A stretch of DNA of 64,000 bases from Acetobacteraceae bacterium (lineage in GTDB: Bacteria > Pseudomonadota > Alphaproteobacteria > Acetobacterales > Acetobacteraceae): assembly GCA_022842185.1 (NCBI GenBank), contig JALHQB010000004.1, positions 1-64,000 of the forward strand. Direction: 5' to 3'. Under the pieces are notes generated by a model. It was not told where the DNA came from, searched no databases, and saw only the letters and a list, made by a program, of their open reading frames with translations. The position numbers were made by a program, and so were the translations under genes. Position 1 is the first letter of the stretch, and every line of letters starts with the position of its first letter. This document shows, one piece after another, positions 35,358 through 44,811 of the stretch.

Positions 35358-36929
35358 ATGATAAAACGAATCGCCCTCGTGGCGGCCTGCCTGGTTGGCA
35401 TCGCACAGCCGGTCCGCGCGCAATCGCTGTCGGTGGCGGTGGAAGCCCCGTTCGGGCTGGACCCGCATTTCCTTTTCGCCGGGCCGAACATGGCCGCGGC
35501 GCGCCACATCTATGACAGCCTGATCAACCGCGATCCCGAAAGCCGCTTCGTGCCCGGCATCGTGGAATCCTGGGTGGCGGTTGCGCCGCAGGTCTGGGAG
35601 TTGCGACTGCGCCGCGGCGTGACGTTCCATGATGGCAGCCCGTTCACGGCCGATGACGTCGCCTTCTCGATCGCCCGGGTGCCGAATGTGCCCGGTAACC
35701 CGGGGCCATATACGTCGAACCTGCGGACCATCGATCGTGTCGAGGTGGTTGATCCGCACACCGTCCGCCTGCACACGAACCAGCCCAATCCGGTGCTGCC
35801 GGGGCAGCTGACCAACATCTTCGTGGTGTCCAAGCGCGCCGCGGAAGCGGCTTCCACCTCTGACTTCAACAGCGGGCGTGCCGCGATTGGCACCGGCCCT
35901 TTCCGGCTGGAGCAGATGCGCGGCCAGGAAGGCATGACGGTGCTGCGCAACGATGCCTTCTGGGGTGACAAGGCGGCGTATCAGCGTGTTGATATCCGGG
36001 TCATCGGCAACGACGCGTCGCGGCTTGCGGCGTTGTTGAGCGGCGATACCGACATCATCGAAAGCGTGCCGCCCCCCGATGTGGAACGGCTGCAGCGCGA
36101 TGCGCGGCTTTCGGTGTTCCGGCGCAATTCCGACCGCATCATGTACCTGCTGCCGAACATCCGGCTGGACCAGTTCCCGTTGATCGTCGGTGCCGATGGC
36201 CAGGCGCTGCCGCGCAATCCGCTGCGTGACGTGCGGGTGCGCCAGGCACTGTCGATCGCGCTGGACCGCCAGGCACTCGTGGCGCGTGCGCTTGACGGCC
36301 AGGGCGTGGCGACCGTGCAGATGGTGCCCGAGCAGTTCGGCGGCTTCGACCCGTCCATCACCGTCCCCGCCGCCGATCCTGCCCGCGCCCGCGCGCTGTT
36401 GGCCGAAGCCGGGTATCCGAACGGCTTCGGGCTGACCCTGGGCTGTTCCAACAATCGCTACGTCAATGATGCGCGGGTCTGTCAGGCCGCCGGACAGATG
36501 CTGACGCGCGCCGGCTTCCAGGTCCGGGTGGAGACGCAGCCCTGGAACGTCTTCTCACCCCGCACGCTTGCGCAGCGCAACGACCTCCCGCTGATGCTGT
36601 ACGGGCTGTCGCTGTCTTCGTCGCGCGATGCGTCCTACATCCTGTCCACGGCGGTCCATACGCGCGTGCCGGCGCAGGCGTTCGGGCAGGGCAATCGCGG
36701 TGGCTTCAGTGATGCGCGGCTGGACGGGTTGATTGCCGGTGTGATCGGAAATGCCGGCGAAGGCCGCGAAGCGGCGCTACGTCACGTGGCGCGTGAATCG
36801 CTCGACCAGGTGCCGTTCATCCCGATCTACAACCAGGTGGTCGTGGTCGCCGCGCGACGCGGCATCGAATACACACCGCGCATGGATGAACAGATGGTCG
36901 CCTATCACGCGCGGCCGGCGCCGCGCTGA
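35358..36929 (+). CDS. Family 5 extracellular solute-binding protein (orphan)
   Basis: 523-residue peptide/nickel-type (SBP_bac_5) binding protein with signal peptide MIKRIALVAACLVGIAQPVRAQ. Family features include LRRGVTFHDGSPFTADDV, GTGPFRLEQM, VRQALSIALDR and a C-terminal VPFIPIYNQV segment. ATG 35358 has a nearby GGAGAG. No permease or ATPase genes are adjacent, and it is not part of the Dpp operon at 46-53 kb, so it may share a distant transporter. Confidence 0.9.
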   Translation: MIKRIALVAACLVGIAQPVRAQSLSVAVEAPFGLDPHFLFAGPNMAAARHIYDSLINRDPESRFVPGIVESWVAVAPQVWELRLRRGVTFHDGSPFTADDVAFSIARVPNVPGNPGPYTSNLRTIDRVEVVDPHTVRLHTNQPNPVLPGQLTNIFVVSKRAAEAASTSDFNSGRAAIGTGPFRLEQMRGQEGMTVLRNDAFWGDKAAYQRVDIRVIGNDASRLAALLSGDTDIIESVPPPDVERLQRDARLSVFRRNSDRIMYLLPNIRLDQFPLIVGADGQALPRNPLRDVRVRQALSIALDRQALVARALDGQGVATVQMVPEQFGGFDPSITVPAADPARARALLAEAGYPNGFGLTLGCSNNRYVNDARVCQAAGQMLTRAGFQVRVETQPWNVFSPRTLAQRNDLPLMLYGLSLSSSRDASYILSTAVHTRVPAQAFGQGNRGGFSDARLDGLIAGVIGNAGEGREAALRHVARESLDQVPFIPIYNQVVVVAARRGIEYTPRMDEQMVAYHARPAPR

Positions 36930-36938
36930 AGCGTGGCG

Positions 36939-37928
36939 TCAGCGCCCCGCGGGCAACAGCCCCGCGCGTGCCAGGCCGGCGCGCTCGGCGGCCTTTGCGT
37001 CCGGCTGCGAAGCAGCGAAAGCCGCCGTATCCAGATACAGCCGCGGCATGTTGAAGCGTTCCATCACCTGCCGCGTGGAGGGTTCGTCGAGCGCCTCGCG
37101 GAAGGCATCGTGCAGCCGCGAGACGACGGACGGGTCCATGCCTTTCGGCCCGGCGATGCCGTAGGGGCTGTCCACCACCACGTCGAAGCCGGATTCACGC
37201 AGCGTCGGCACATCCGGAAAGCGCGGCATGCGGCTGCTGCCCCAGGTGACGAGCAACCGAAATCGCCCTTCCGCCACGATCGGCGCCCAGCCGCTGGCAT
37301 CGGCGATCATGTCCACCTGGCGCGACAACAGGGCGGTGGTGAGCTCCCCACCACCACGATACGGCACATGCGTGAACTCGACACCCGCACGCTGGGCGAG
37401 ATCCAACATCGTCATGTGCTGCACCGAGGTCGCGCCGAGCGTGCCGTAGGTCAGGCGACCTGGACTGGCACGCGCTGCGTCGAACAACTCGGCAAGGGTC
37501 TTCCACGGGCTGTCGGCATGCACACAGATGCCGTGCACCGAACCGCTGAGCTGCACGATGAAGGTGAAGTCACCGAGCGAATCATATGTCGGGCGTTCGG
37601 CGGTGAGCATCGCGCGGTGCACGCCGCTGAAGAACTGCGCAATGGTGTAGCCGTCCGGCCGTGCGTCCTTCAGCGCCGCGGCGCCGAGGGTGCCGCTCGC
37701 CCCCGGTCGGTTTTCCGGTATCACCGGCTGGCCGAGCCGGCGACCGGCCTGGTCGGCCACCGCCCGGAGGAAGATGTCTGCGGAGGCACCCGCGGGCCAC
37801 GGGATCAGCAGGCGGATAGGCCGGTCCGGAAAGCCCGCCTGGGCTACTGCCGGCACCGCCAGCGCCGTTGACGCCGGTGCCGCGAGCAACGCCCGGCGCG
37901 AAAACACTGTGCGATCGATCGTCCGCAT
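36939..37928 (-). CDS. TTT (Bug family) receptor
   Basis: 329-residue periplasmic receptor with a twin-arginine-like signal (FSRRALLAAPASTALAVPAVAQ). Bug motifs IRLLIPWPAGASADIF, PVIPENRPGASGTLG, HVPYRGGGELTTALL and FPDVPTLRESGF are present. The start at 37928 is used; another in-frame start ten residues upstream (37958) is possible. It converges with the SBP5 gene, nine bases apart, and stands without TctA/TctB genes. Confidence 0.92.
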   Translation of the reverse strand: MRTIDRTVFSRRALLAAPASTALAVPAVAQAGFPDRPIRLLIPWPAGASADIFLRAVADQAGRRLGQPVIPENRPGASGTLGAAALKDARPDGYTIAQFFSGVHRAMLTAERPTYDSLGDFTFIVQLSGSVHGICVHADSPWKTLAELFDAARASPGRLTYGTLGATSVQHMTMLDLAQRAGVEFTHVPYRGGGELTTALLSRQVDMIADASGWAPIVAEGRFRLLVTWGSSRMPRFPDVPTLRESGFDVVVDSPYGIAGPKGMDPSVVSRLHDAFREALDEPSTRQVMERFNMPRLYLDTAAFAASQPDAKAAERAGLARAGLLPAGR

Positions 37929-38041
37929 TCGCCTGACCCCCGAGCCTGTCGTCACCATGGTCCTGGCGAATGAGGCCGATGGTCAAGCGGCCCGGTCCGA
38001 CAGCGGCCGATCCCAACGGAGGCGGGGCGTGCAAGCAGGCC

Positions 38042-38959
38042 TCAGGCGTGGGCGAACAGCGGTTGTCCCGGATGGTCCCACCGCGTGCGCAGCACCGAAC
38101 CCGATTCACTCTCGGTGATGAAGATGTCCCGGTTGTCGGGGCCGCCGAAGCAGACATTGGTGGTGCCAAGGCCGCGCGGCGAGCGGATGCGCAACAGCGG
38201 TTCGCCGAGGCGGGAGAAGATCCACACCGTGCCCATGCCCGCATGTGCGACGATGAGGTTGCCCTGCGTGTCCAACGCCATGCCGTCAGGCCCGGCGAGG
38301 CCGCCCGACATCGCGATGAAACGCCCGACACGGATCACGCCGCCGTCGGGGGTGATCGGCACCCGCCAGATTGCATTGTCCCGCGTGGCGCCGACATACA
38401 GCGTGTGCCCGTCCGGGGTCAGCACGAGGCCGTTCGGGCTTGGCACATTCGTCACCAGCGCGTCCGCCTGGTCGGACCCGGCCCGCAGGCGGTACGCACG
38501 ACCGGCGGGATCATGCAGGCCGGTCTGACCCTGGTCCGTGAAGAACAAATCGCCGTTCATCGTAAAGGTGCAGTCGTTCACGCCGCGGAATCCTTCCCGC
38601 CGCGCACGCGGGACCAGCGGCGTGACGGCCCCTGTGGCTGGGTCGAGCCGCAGCAGGCCGCGCTTGGCATCGGTGATCGCCGCCCAGCCGTCCCGATGAA
38701 ACGCGAGGCCGTTCGGTTCGCCGTCATAATCCGCGACGACGGACCATTCGCCTGCCGGCGTGACCCGGAAGATGCGGCCGAAGACGATGTCGGTCAGCCA
38801 TAGATTGCCTGCGCGATCGAAGGACGGACCTTCCAGGAAGGAGTGCGGCGTCGGGCCGGGGCGGCCATACAGCCACTCGCTGCCGCGATCGCGGATGCGC
38901 AGCGCTTCGGGGACTTCGGTGTGGATTTCTGCGGTGACGGAAGGCGGTGCGGCGTACAT
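38042..38959 (-). CDS. SMP-30/gluconolactonase family protein
   Basis: 305-residue six-bladed beta-propeller lactonase. Metal-site residues of the family are visible in order: Glu in FLEGPSFD, Asn in RGVNDCTF, Asn in SPNGLVLTP and Asp in GPDGMALD. Such enzymes hydrolyse sugar-acid lactones. It starts three bases after the stop of the upstream TTT receptor gene, so receptor and lactonase form one transcript, hinting that the receptor brings in an aldonate or lactone. Confidence 0.9.
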   Translation of the reverse strand: MYAAPPSVTAEIHTEVPEALRIRDRGSEWLYGRPGPTPHSFLEGPSFDRAGNLWLTDIVFGRIFRVTPAGEWSVVADYDGEPNGLAFHRDGWAAITDAKRGLLRLDPATGAVTPLVPRARREGFRGVNDCTFTMNGDLFFTDQGQTGLHDPAGRAYRLRAGSDQADALVTNVPSPNGLVLTPDGHTLYVGATRDNAIWRVPITPDGGVIRVGRFIAMSGGLAGPDGMALDTQGNLIVAHAGMGTVWIFSRLGEPLLRIRSPRGLGTTNVCFGGPDNRDIFITESESGSVLRTRWDHPGQPLFAHA

Positions 38960-38962
38960 GGT

Positions 38963-39931
38963 TCAGCCCAGGGTGATGTTGGCGAGGCGGATGAGCCGCG
39001 CTGTGCGATCGCGCTGCGCGACGACGAAGGCGGCGAAGTCTTCAGAGCTGCTGCCGAGCGGCACGATTCCGATCTGGTCCATGCGCTGGCGCACGTCCGG
39101 CTGCGCCAGGGCGAAGGCCGCCGCGGCATGCAGCCGCGCGACAGCCGCCGGCGGCGACCCGGCGACGGTCCATAGGCCGTTCCATTCGTCGAAGTCGAAG
39201 CCGCGATATCCTTGTTCATCCAGCGTCGCCACGTCGGGCAAGGCACTGATCCGGCGAAGGCCGGCCGCGCCCAGCGCGCGAAGGCGCCCGCCCTGGACAT
39301 GCGCAGTCGCGGCCGCGGCCGAGGCGAAGGCGCAGGACACGTTGCCGGCAATCAGGTCGGTCATGGCCGGGCCGCCCCCACGATAGGGGATATGCGTCAT
39401 TTCGACGCCGGTCATGCGGGTGAATTCCACCATCGCCAGATGCGCGCCAGTGCCATTGCCCGATGATGCATAGGAGATCGCACCAGGCCGCGCCTTCGCC
39501 GCCGTCACCAGATCGGCCGCGCTGCGATACGGCGCATTCGCGGGCACCACCAGCATCTGGGGCTGCCAGGTCAGCTGGGTGATGGGCGCGAATGCGGTGG
39601 CATAGTCAAAGGTCAGGCCCGTCATCAGAGTCGCGTTCACGACATGGCCCATGCTGTCGAGCAGCATCGTGTGGCCGTCCTTCGGCGCCCGGGCGACCTC
39701 CGCCGCGCCGATCGCGCCGCCGGCGCCACCGCGGTTCTCGACGACGATGTTCTGGCCGAGCTGCGCCATCATATGCGGCAGCAACAGCCGCGCCACGGTG
39801 TCGGTACCGCCACCGGGCGGGTATGGCGGGATCAGGCGCAGGGGCTGGTTCGGGAAGGCTTGCGCCCTGGCGTGGCTGGCCATGGGCAGTACGGCAACCG
39901 CGCCCAGCACTATGCGACGATGGATGTTCAT
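38963..39931 (-). CDS. TTT (Bug family) receptor linked to SMP-30 gene
   Basis: 322-residue periplasmic receptor with a signal peptide (MNIHRRIVLGAVAVLPMAS, cleavage near ARAQA). Hallmarks include LRLIPPYPPGGGTDTVAR, NIVVENRGGAGGAIG, HIPYRGGGPAMTDL and LPDVATLDEQGY. The start at 39931 is placed at the signal peptide; an open extension upstream to 40093 is not conserved in type. First gene of a two-gene operon with the lactonase. Confidence 0.92.
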   Translation of the reverse strand: MNIHRRIVLGAVAVLPMASHARAQAFPNQPLRLIPPYPPGGGTDTVARLLLPHMMAQLGQNIVVENRGGAGGAIGAAEVARAPKDGHTMLLDSMGHVVNATLMTGLTFDYATAFAPITQLTWQPQMLVVPANAPYRSAADLVTAAKARPGAISYASSGNGTGAHLAMVEFTRMTGVEMTHIPYRGGGPAMTDLIAGNVSCAFASAAAATAHVQGGRLRALGAAGLRRISALPDVATLDEQGYRGFDFDEWNGLWTVAGSPPAAVARLHAAAAFALAQPDVRQRMDQIGIVPLGSSSEDFAAFVVAQRDRTARLIRLANITLG

Positions 39932-40063
39932 GGATCGATTCCTCGCAGGCTTTGGGCAAACCTGCGCCACGATGCGCCCACCGTCCAGGCACCAAGACCA
40001 TCGCCCCGGCCGCCGCTCGATGCTGCCAGACACCACTGCATTGGCCGTGGCGCCAAAGTTCAA

Positions 40064-40091
40064 GCCGTTCGGGCGTCTCCACCCGAACGGC
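40064..40091 (-). terminator. Terminator hairpin downstream of the RTX gene
   Basis: Perfect 10-bp stem (40064-40073 with 40082-40091, 8-nt loop) located 54 bases after the RTX gene stop on the minus strand. The tail on that strand is moderately T-rich (ttgaacttt), so termination efficiency may be modest. The rest of the 213-base gap 39932-40144 shows nothing further beyond the receptor gene's presumed promoter. Confidence 0.6.
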
Positions 40092-40144
40092 ATCGGCCTA
40101 GGCGAACAGGCCGGGCGACGCGATAGGCCACCCGGCGCGTTCGA

Positions 40145-43100
40145 TCACGCGAAGGTCAGTACCCCGCCTGGAACCACCTGGATGTCGAGCAGCGAGATCG
40201 TGCCCCCATCGCTCAGCGTCAACGTCAGGTCCTGAGCCACGCCGCCGCCGACATCGCCAAGGCTCTGGTCCGTGACGGTCAGGCCGTCGATGATGCGGAT
40301 GACGTCGAAGCGCTCCAGGTCAACGATGATGTCCGCTCCCCCGCCGGCACCGAAGATGAACAGGTCGCTGCTCGCGCCACCGATCAGTAGGTCGTCGCCC
40401 TCGCCACCGATCAGCGTATCCGCCTGCGTCCCGCCAGCGAGGGTGTCGGCTCCGACGCCACCGTCCAACCAATCGCGGTGGAACCCGCCGGACAGCAGGT
40501 CATCGCCTTCGCCGCCGATCAGCGTGTCGAAGCCGTTGCCGCCGTCCAGCGTATCGGCGCCCGCGCCACCGACCAGACTGTCGGTGCCGCTGTCGCCGAT
40601 GAGAACATCCTCACCATCGCCGCCCTGCAGCGTGTCGTTGCTGCTGCCGCCGAGCAGCGTGTCGTCGTCCGCGCCACCATCCAGGCTGTCGGCGCCGTCG
40701 GCACCACTGAGCAGATCGTTGCCCGTGCCGCCGGACAGCACGTCGCTCGCCGTTCCGCCATCGAGCGTGTCGTTGCCGGCGCCGCCCATCAGGCTGTCGA
40801 CCAGCGCGCCACCCAGCAGCAGGTCGTCACCATCGCCGCCGAGCACCGTGTCGGCACCGTTGCTGCCGTCGAGCAGGTCGTCCCCGTCACCGCCGTTCAA
40901 CAGGTCCGCTCCGTCGTTGCCGATCACGGTGTCCGCCCCAGCGCCGCCGAGCAGCGTATCGGCACCGCCACCACCGACGATATTGTCCGCCCCGCCGCCG
41001 CCATCGACGCTGTCATTGCCGGTATTGCCGGCCAAGATGTCGTCGCCCAGCCCGCCCAGCACGGTATCGTTGCCGAAGCTGCCCGAGATCAGGTCGTCAC
41101 CCAGCGTGCCGTTCAGCATGTCGTCGAAGCGGCCGCCAACAATGTTGGCGCCGTCCAGCACCGTGTCCTCGGCGCGGGACACCAGGTCCTGGATGCGCGT
41201 GTCGTCGCCCGGCGCCGTATCGGCGGTGTCATAGGCCGCCGCCGGCGTGGCGTGGTTCTGTTGCAGATAGTCCTTGAAGGTCTGCTGTTCGCCCAGCAGC
41301 GTGGCGGACGAAGCACCCACCGTCGCCATGGTCGCCTCGGCCGTGAAGTCCAGCGCCTCATCGACCGCTGCGGTCACGGTGCCGTCGGCCAGCATGTAGC
41401 GGAAATTGCTGCCATTGGCCTTCATCGGGAAGCCATCGCCGCCATTGGCGAGGAAGTTCAGCGTCACCAGGCTGATCGAGGCCGGGGCGTCGAGGCTGAC
41501 CACGCCATTCTCGACCAGCCTCGCAAGCAAGTTGCCGTCGGCATCGATGATCGCGAGCGACATGATGCGAGAACCGGCATCGTTGGTGGGATCGTAGGAG
41601 ATCGCCAGCCCGCCGATCTGCGGGTAGCGGCCCTGGTTGCCCAGCGAGGCGACGCCGTGTTCCAGGATGGCCTTCAGCCCGGCCGCGTCGGTATCGAACA
41701 CCATCAGGCGGTTGTTGAAGCGCAGCGCGTTCTCGATATCCAGTGTCGAGATCGCCCCGGCCGGCTTGCCGGCAGCTTCATTGGCCAGCGGCGGTTCCTT
41801 GTCCCCGGTGACGACATCGACCGAACCGACCGCGGTGCGGATGCCGCCGCCATTCTTCAGCGACCCCAGCAGCAGCCCATCGCCCAGTGCCTCGCGTGCG
41901 GCGGCCAGGTTGGCGTCGGCGGTCAGGTTGCCGAAATTGGTTTCCTGGTTGCGGACCTGGTTGCGCTCGCCTTCCAGATAGACGTCGGTATAGCCCCACA
42001 CCTCGCCGTCCTTGGCCTCGATCACCGCCTGCACGGCGTCGGTGATCTCCTTCACCTCCGCACCCTTGGTGCCTTCGGCGAAGGCGGTGGCGTCGAGTTC
42101 GTCCTCTGTCACGCCCCAGGCTTCGGCCACGTTCTCGCGCGTCGCGGCATAGGCACCGTTGATCGCGGGATCGAGGCTTTCGGTGAGGATGTTGCCGTCC
42201 GCGTCGAACTCGACGACCAGGCGGCCGAGATAGGTGTATTCATTGTCGGTGTTGACGATCAGCGTGGTGCCGCCATCCGCGCCATTGGTCAGGATCGGAT
42301 AGGTATCGGCGAAGTCCGGCGCATGGCCGGGGAAGGCCACCGCGTCATCGTCATCATCGCCCAGGCGGGTGTTCGACCCGGCGGCGAGGATGATGTCCAC
42401 GCCGTTCAGCAGCGGCGCCAAGGCTTCCTCCAGCGCGATCTGCTGCAGGTGCGCCATGAGCACGATCTTGTTCACGCCCTGGTCACGCAGATCGTCGATC
42501 ACCGGCTGCAGCAGGGCGGCCAGCTGAGCCATGTCGTTGGCTTCTGACCCATCGCCGGCGAAGCCCTTCACCTCGACATTGCCGGTCGAGGCGATGGATT
42601 CGAGGATCTGGGTGGTGACGCCGACCAGGCCGATCTTCTCATTGCCCTTGGTCACGACGGTGGAAGGCACGATGCGCCCGCGCAGGGAGGACGCTTCCTC
42701 CAACCCGCCCACGCCGACCGTTTCGGTGTAGCGGCCGTTGCTGTCGGCATCGGCGGAGAAGTCGAGGTTGGCCGTCAGATACGGGAAGGCGGCATCGGCC
42801 ACGGCATCGGCGAACACCCGCGTGCCGAAGTCGAATTCATGGTTGCCGACGGTCGAGGCCTCGACGCCGATGCGATTGTGGATCTCGATGTCGGCCGCGC
42901 CGGGGTTGTCTCCGCGCGTGTGGGTGGCGGCCACCGAGGGGTCGGTGCCGGCGGCGAAGAACGGGCCGGGGATGTAGTTGTCGCCCCCCGCCAGGATCAG
43001 GGTATTGACGTAGGCGCCATCGAAGGCATCGACCAGCGCGGCCAGGTTCGGCGCAGTGCTCGACGCCAGCAGCCCTGCCTCGCCATCCGAGAAATGCAGC

Positions 43101-44611
43101 AGCTGCAGCGTGAAAGTGGCGTTCAGATCATACAGCGTGGTGGTGGCGCTGTCCTCATTCGCCACGGCCAGCATTGTATCCCCGGTGGGCGAGGATGCCG
43201 CCGGGATCACGGTGATGACTTCCGGTGCGTCATCCCCCGGCGTGGTGAAGAAGCCGGTGAAAGTGAAGTCGTCAGCGCCATCCATGCGGAAGGAGGCGAC
43301 GCCATCGGCGCGTTCCAGTGCGACGAAGACATAGGTCTCGCCATTCACCTGGCCGATGGTGATGCCTTCCGGTTCGACGCCTTTGTTGTCGTCGCGGTTC
43401 TCGTCGTAATTGTCCGGGAACTGCGTGGCGATAAGCTCATCCAGCATGTTGCCGCTGTCGAAGACCTGCTCGCCATCGGTGGTCCAGACACTGAAGGACC
43501 GCCCGCCGAAGACGTGCAGCTGGTCGTAGTCACCGTCATTGTCGGTGTCTCCTGTCGCGACCGACACCGTCAGCCGGCCGATCGATTCCTTCACATCGGC
43601 GATGCCGTTGTCGTTCAGGTCGGGGAAGGCGGTCGGGTCGAGGGTCAGCGAGGAAATCCGCGCTTCCTCATTGTAGCCGGGCCAGTCGGTCCGCGCGTCG
43701 CCCTCATTGGCGGTGATCAGATACGTCGTGCCGCCGACATCCACCGCCGAGATGGCGTCGGGCATGTACATCCCGAACACGTTCTGGAAGGTGCTGGGCG
43801 CATAGACATTGTCCTGGTCGTTGCCCGAGATCGGATTGGCCTCGGCGCCGTGATCCTTCAGGCCGAGCGGCAGGATCGCGGTGAAGGTCGCGCTCGGGAT
43901 ATCGAGCACGGCGATCGCATTCGCCTCCTGCAAGGTGACGTAGGCCTTGGTCGGATCGTTCGGATCGACCGCGACGTATTCGGGTTCGAGGTCCTGCGCG
44001 ACCGTGGCGCCAGGGGCGAACAGCCGCACGCCGGCGGCCTTCAGCGCGGCGGCATCGCCGTTGAAGGCGGTGAAATCGGCGGTGGTCACCGCGCCGGTGG
44101 CGACATCGATGATGCTGACCGAGCCGTTCGGATCGACGCTGTCGCTGGCCCCGTAAGAATTGGGCTCGCCCTCATTGGCGGTCAGCAGTTTGGTGCCGTC
44201 CGGAGTGAAGCCGATCTGGTCGGGCAGCGCGCCGACGGTCACGAATTCCTCACCGTCGAAGTCGCGCGCGGTCAGCGTCACGCTGTCCCCGTCGCGCACC
44301 ACATCCAGGATCATCACCTTGCCGGGATCGGTCTTGGGGATGGATTCCAGCGCGATGGCGACGACCCCGCCCTTCGCCGCGACCGAATTCACATTGCCCA
44401 GCGCCACGGTGGACACGCTGGCGAGGATCGTGCCTGTGGCCGGGTCGACCGCATCGATGCCCGAAGGCCCGGCGATGAACAGAAGGCCCGAGCCGGCATC
44501 GAAGGCCGCGACTTCGGCATCGAGTGCGGCAGAGCCGTTGCCCGCCGTATGGGCCAGCGTGAAGGCATTGGTGGCGCTGAGCTGCGACCCTGACATGGAA
44601 GTCTCCGGCAA
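40145..44611 (-). CDS. RTX protein with choice-of-anchor I and 5'-nucleotidase-like domains
   Basis: 1488-residue protein, probably secreted by a type I system (no classical signal peptide; RTX repeats near the C-terminus). Residues about 25-495 form a choice-of-anchor-I propeller-like domain with Ca-type loops such as DTDNDGDYD. Residues about 500-1130 resemble UshA-type 5'-nucleotidases: LLHFSDGEAG (about 503-512), AGGDNYIPG, GNHEFDFG (about 588-595) and NGGGIR (about 918). The usual GGHSH metal motif is replaced by AAGSNTR near 742, and the first D-x-H is D-x-E. GGxGxDxLx repeats span about 1165-1416. A T1SS operon is not adjacent. Confidence 0.88.
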   Translation of the reverse strand: MPETSMSGSQLSATNAFTLAHTAGNGSAALDAEVAAFDAGSGLLFIAGPSGIDAVDPATGTILASVSTVALGNVNSVAAKGGVVAIALESIPKTDPGKVMILDVVRDGDSVTLTARDFDGEEFVTVGALPDQIGFTPDGTKLLTANEGEPNSYGASDSVDPNGSVSIIDVATGAVTTADFTAFNGDAAALKAAGVRLFAPGATVAQDLEPEYVAVDPNDPTKAYVTLQEANAIAVLDIPSATFTAILPLGLKDHGAEANPISGNDQDNVYAPSTFQNVFGMYMPDAISAVDVGGTTYLITANEGDARTDWPGYNEEARISSLTLDPTAFPDLNDNGIADVKESIGRLTVSVATGDTDNDGDYDQLHVFGGRSFSVWTTDGEQVFDSGNMLDELIATQFPDNYDENRDDNKGVEPEGITIGQVNGETYVFVALERADGVASFRMDGADDFTFTGFFTTPGDDAPEVITVIPAASSPTGDTMLAVANEDSATTTLYDLNATFTLQLLHFSDGEAGLLASSTAPNLAALVDAFDGAYVNTLILAGGDNYIPGPFFAAGTDPSVAATHTRGDNPGAADIEIHNRIGVEASTVGNHEFDFGTRVFADAVADAAFPYLTANLDFSADADSNGRYTETVGVGGLEEASSLRGRIVPSTVVTKGNEKIGLVGVTTQILESIASTGNVEVKGFAGDGSEANDMAQLAALLQPVIDDLRDQGVNKIVLMAHLQQIALEEALAPLLNGVDIILAAGSNTRLGDDDDDAVAFPGHAPDFADTYPILTNGADGGTTLIVNTDNEYTYLGRLVVEFDADGNILTESLDPAINGAYAATRENVAEAWGVTEDELDATAFAEGTKGAEVKEITDAVQAVIEAKDGEVWGYTDVYLEGERNQVRNQETNFGNLTADANLAAAREALGDGLLLGSLKNGGGIRTAVGSVDVVTGDKEPPLANEAAGKPAGAISTLDIENALRFNNRLMVFDTDAAGLKAILEHGVASLGNQGRYPQIGGLAISYDPTNDAGSRIMSLAIIDADGNLLARLVENGVVSLDAPASISLVTLNFLANGGDGFPMKANGSNFRYMLADGTVTAAVDEALDFTAEATMATVGASSATLLGEQQTFKDYLQQNHATPAAAYDTADTAPGDDTRIQDLVSRAEDTVLDGANIVGGRFDDMLNGTLGDDLISGSFGNDTVLGGLGDDILAGNTGNDSVDGGGGADNIVGGGGADTLLGGAGADTVIGNDGADLLNGGDGDDLLDGSNGADTVLGGDGDDLLLGGALVDSLMGGAGNDTLDGGTASDVLSGGTGNDLLSGADGADSLDGGADDDTLLGGSSNDTLQGGDGEDVLIGDSGTDSLVGGAGADTLDGGNGFDTLIGGEGDDLLSGGFHRDWLDGGVGADTLAGGTQADTLIGGEGDDLLIGGASSDLFIFGAGGGADIIVDLERFDVIRIIDGLTVTDQSLGDVGGGVAQDLTLTLSDGGTISLLDIQVVPGGVLTFA

Positions 44612-44811
44612 AACATGGTTCAGCGCCGATTAGGACGCCTGCCGGGTCCGCTCCCTCACAGGACTGTTACGGAATAATTAAGAAATTGTACCAGCCTGAC
44701 CATTGATGCGCGCTGCACGTCGCCACCGTCGGGAGCGAATGCCTCCAAGCGGGACCGCGATGCCCCGACGCATGAGATGAAAGCGTGGACATCGTCAGAT
44801 CGACCCATGGT
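44612..44811. promoter_or_regulatory. AT-rich leader upstream of the RTX gene
   Basis: Non-coding. The segment 44670-44700 is conspicuously AT-rich for this genome (it contains aataattaagaaattgta) and lies about 60-90 bases before the RTX start on the minus strand, where a promoter is expected. No clean -35/-10 pair could be fixed by eye. Confidence 0.4.

Noticed and set aside
33101-35509. Single 802-residue minus-strand reading frame covering tcuA and the GntR region
   Set aside because: The TcuA family start is at 34498 with a ribosome-binding site; the upstream extension is antisense to a GntR gene with clear HTH and FCD domains.
40300-41120. Dense array of short tandem repeats resembling a CRISPR or minisatellite
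   Set aside because: The repeats encode the GGxGxDxLx nonapeptide units of the RTX domain in frame on the minus strand; spacing is 27 or 54 bases with no unique spacers.
40478-44593. Long plus-strand open frames opposite the RTX gene (up to several hundred residues)
   Set aside because: They are antisense shadows of a high-GC coding strand; composition is His/Gly/Ala/Arg-rich with no domain, signal or ribosome-binding site.
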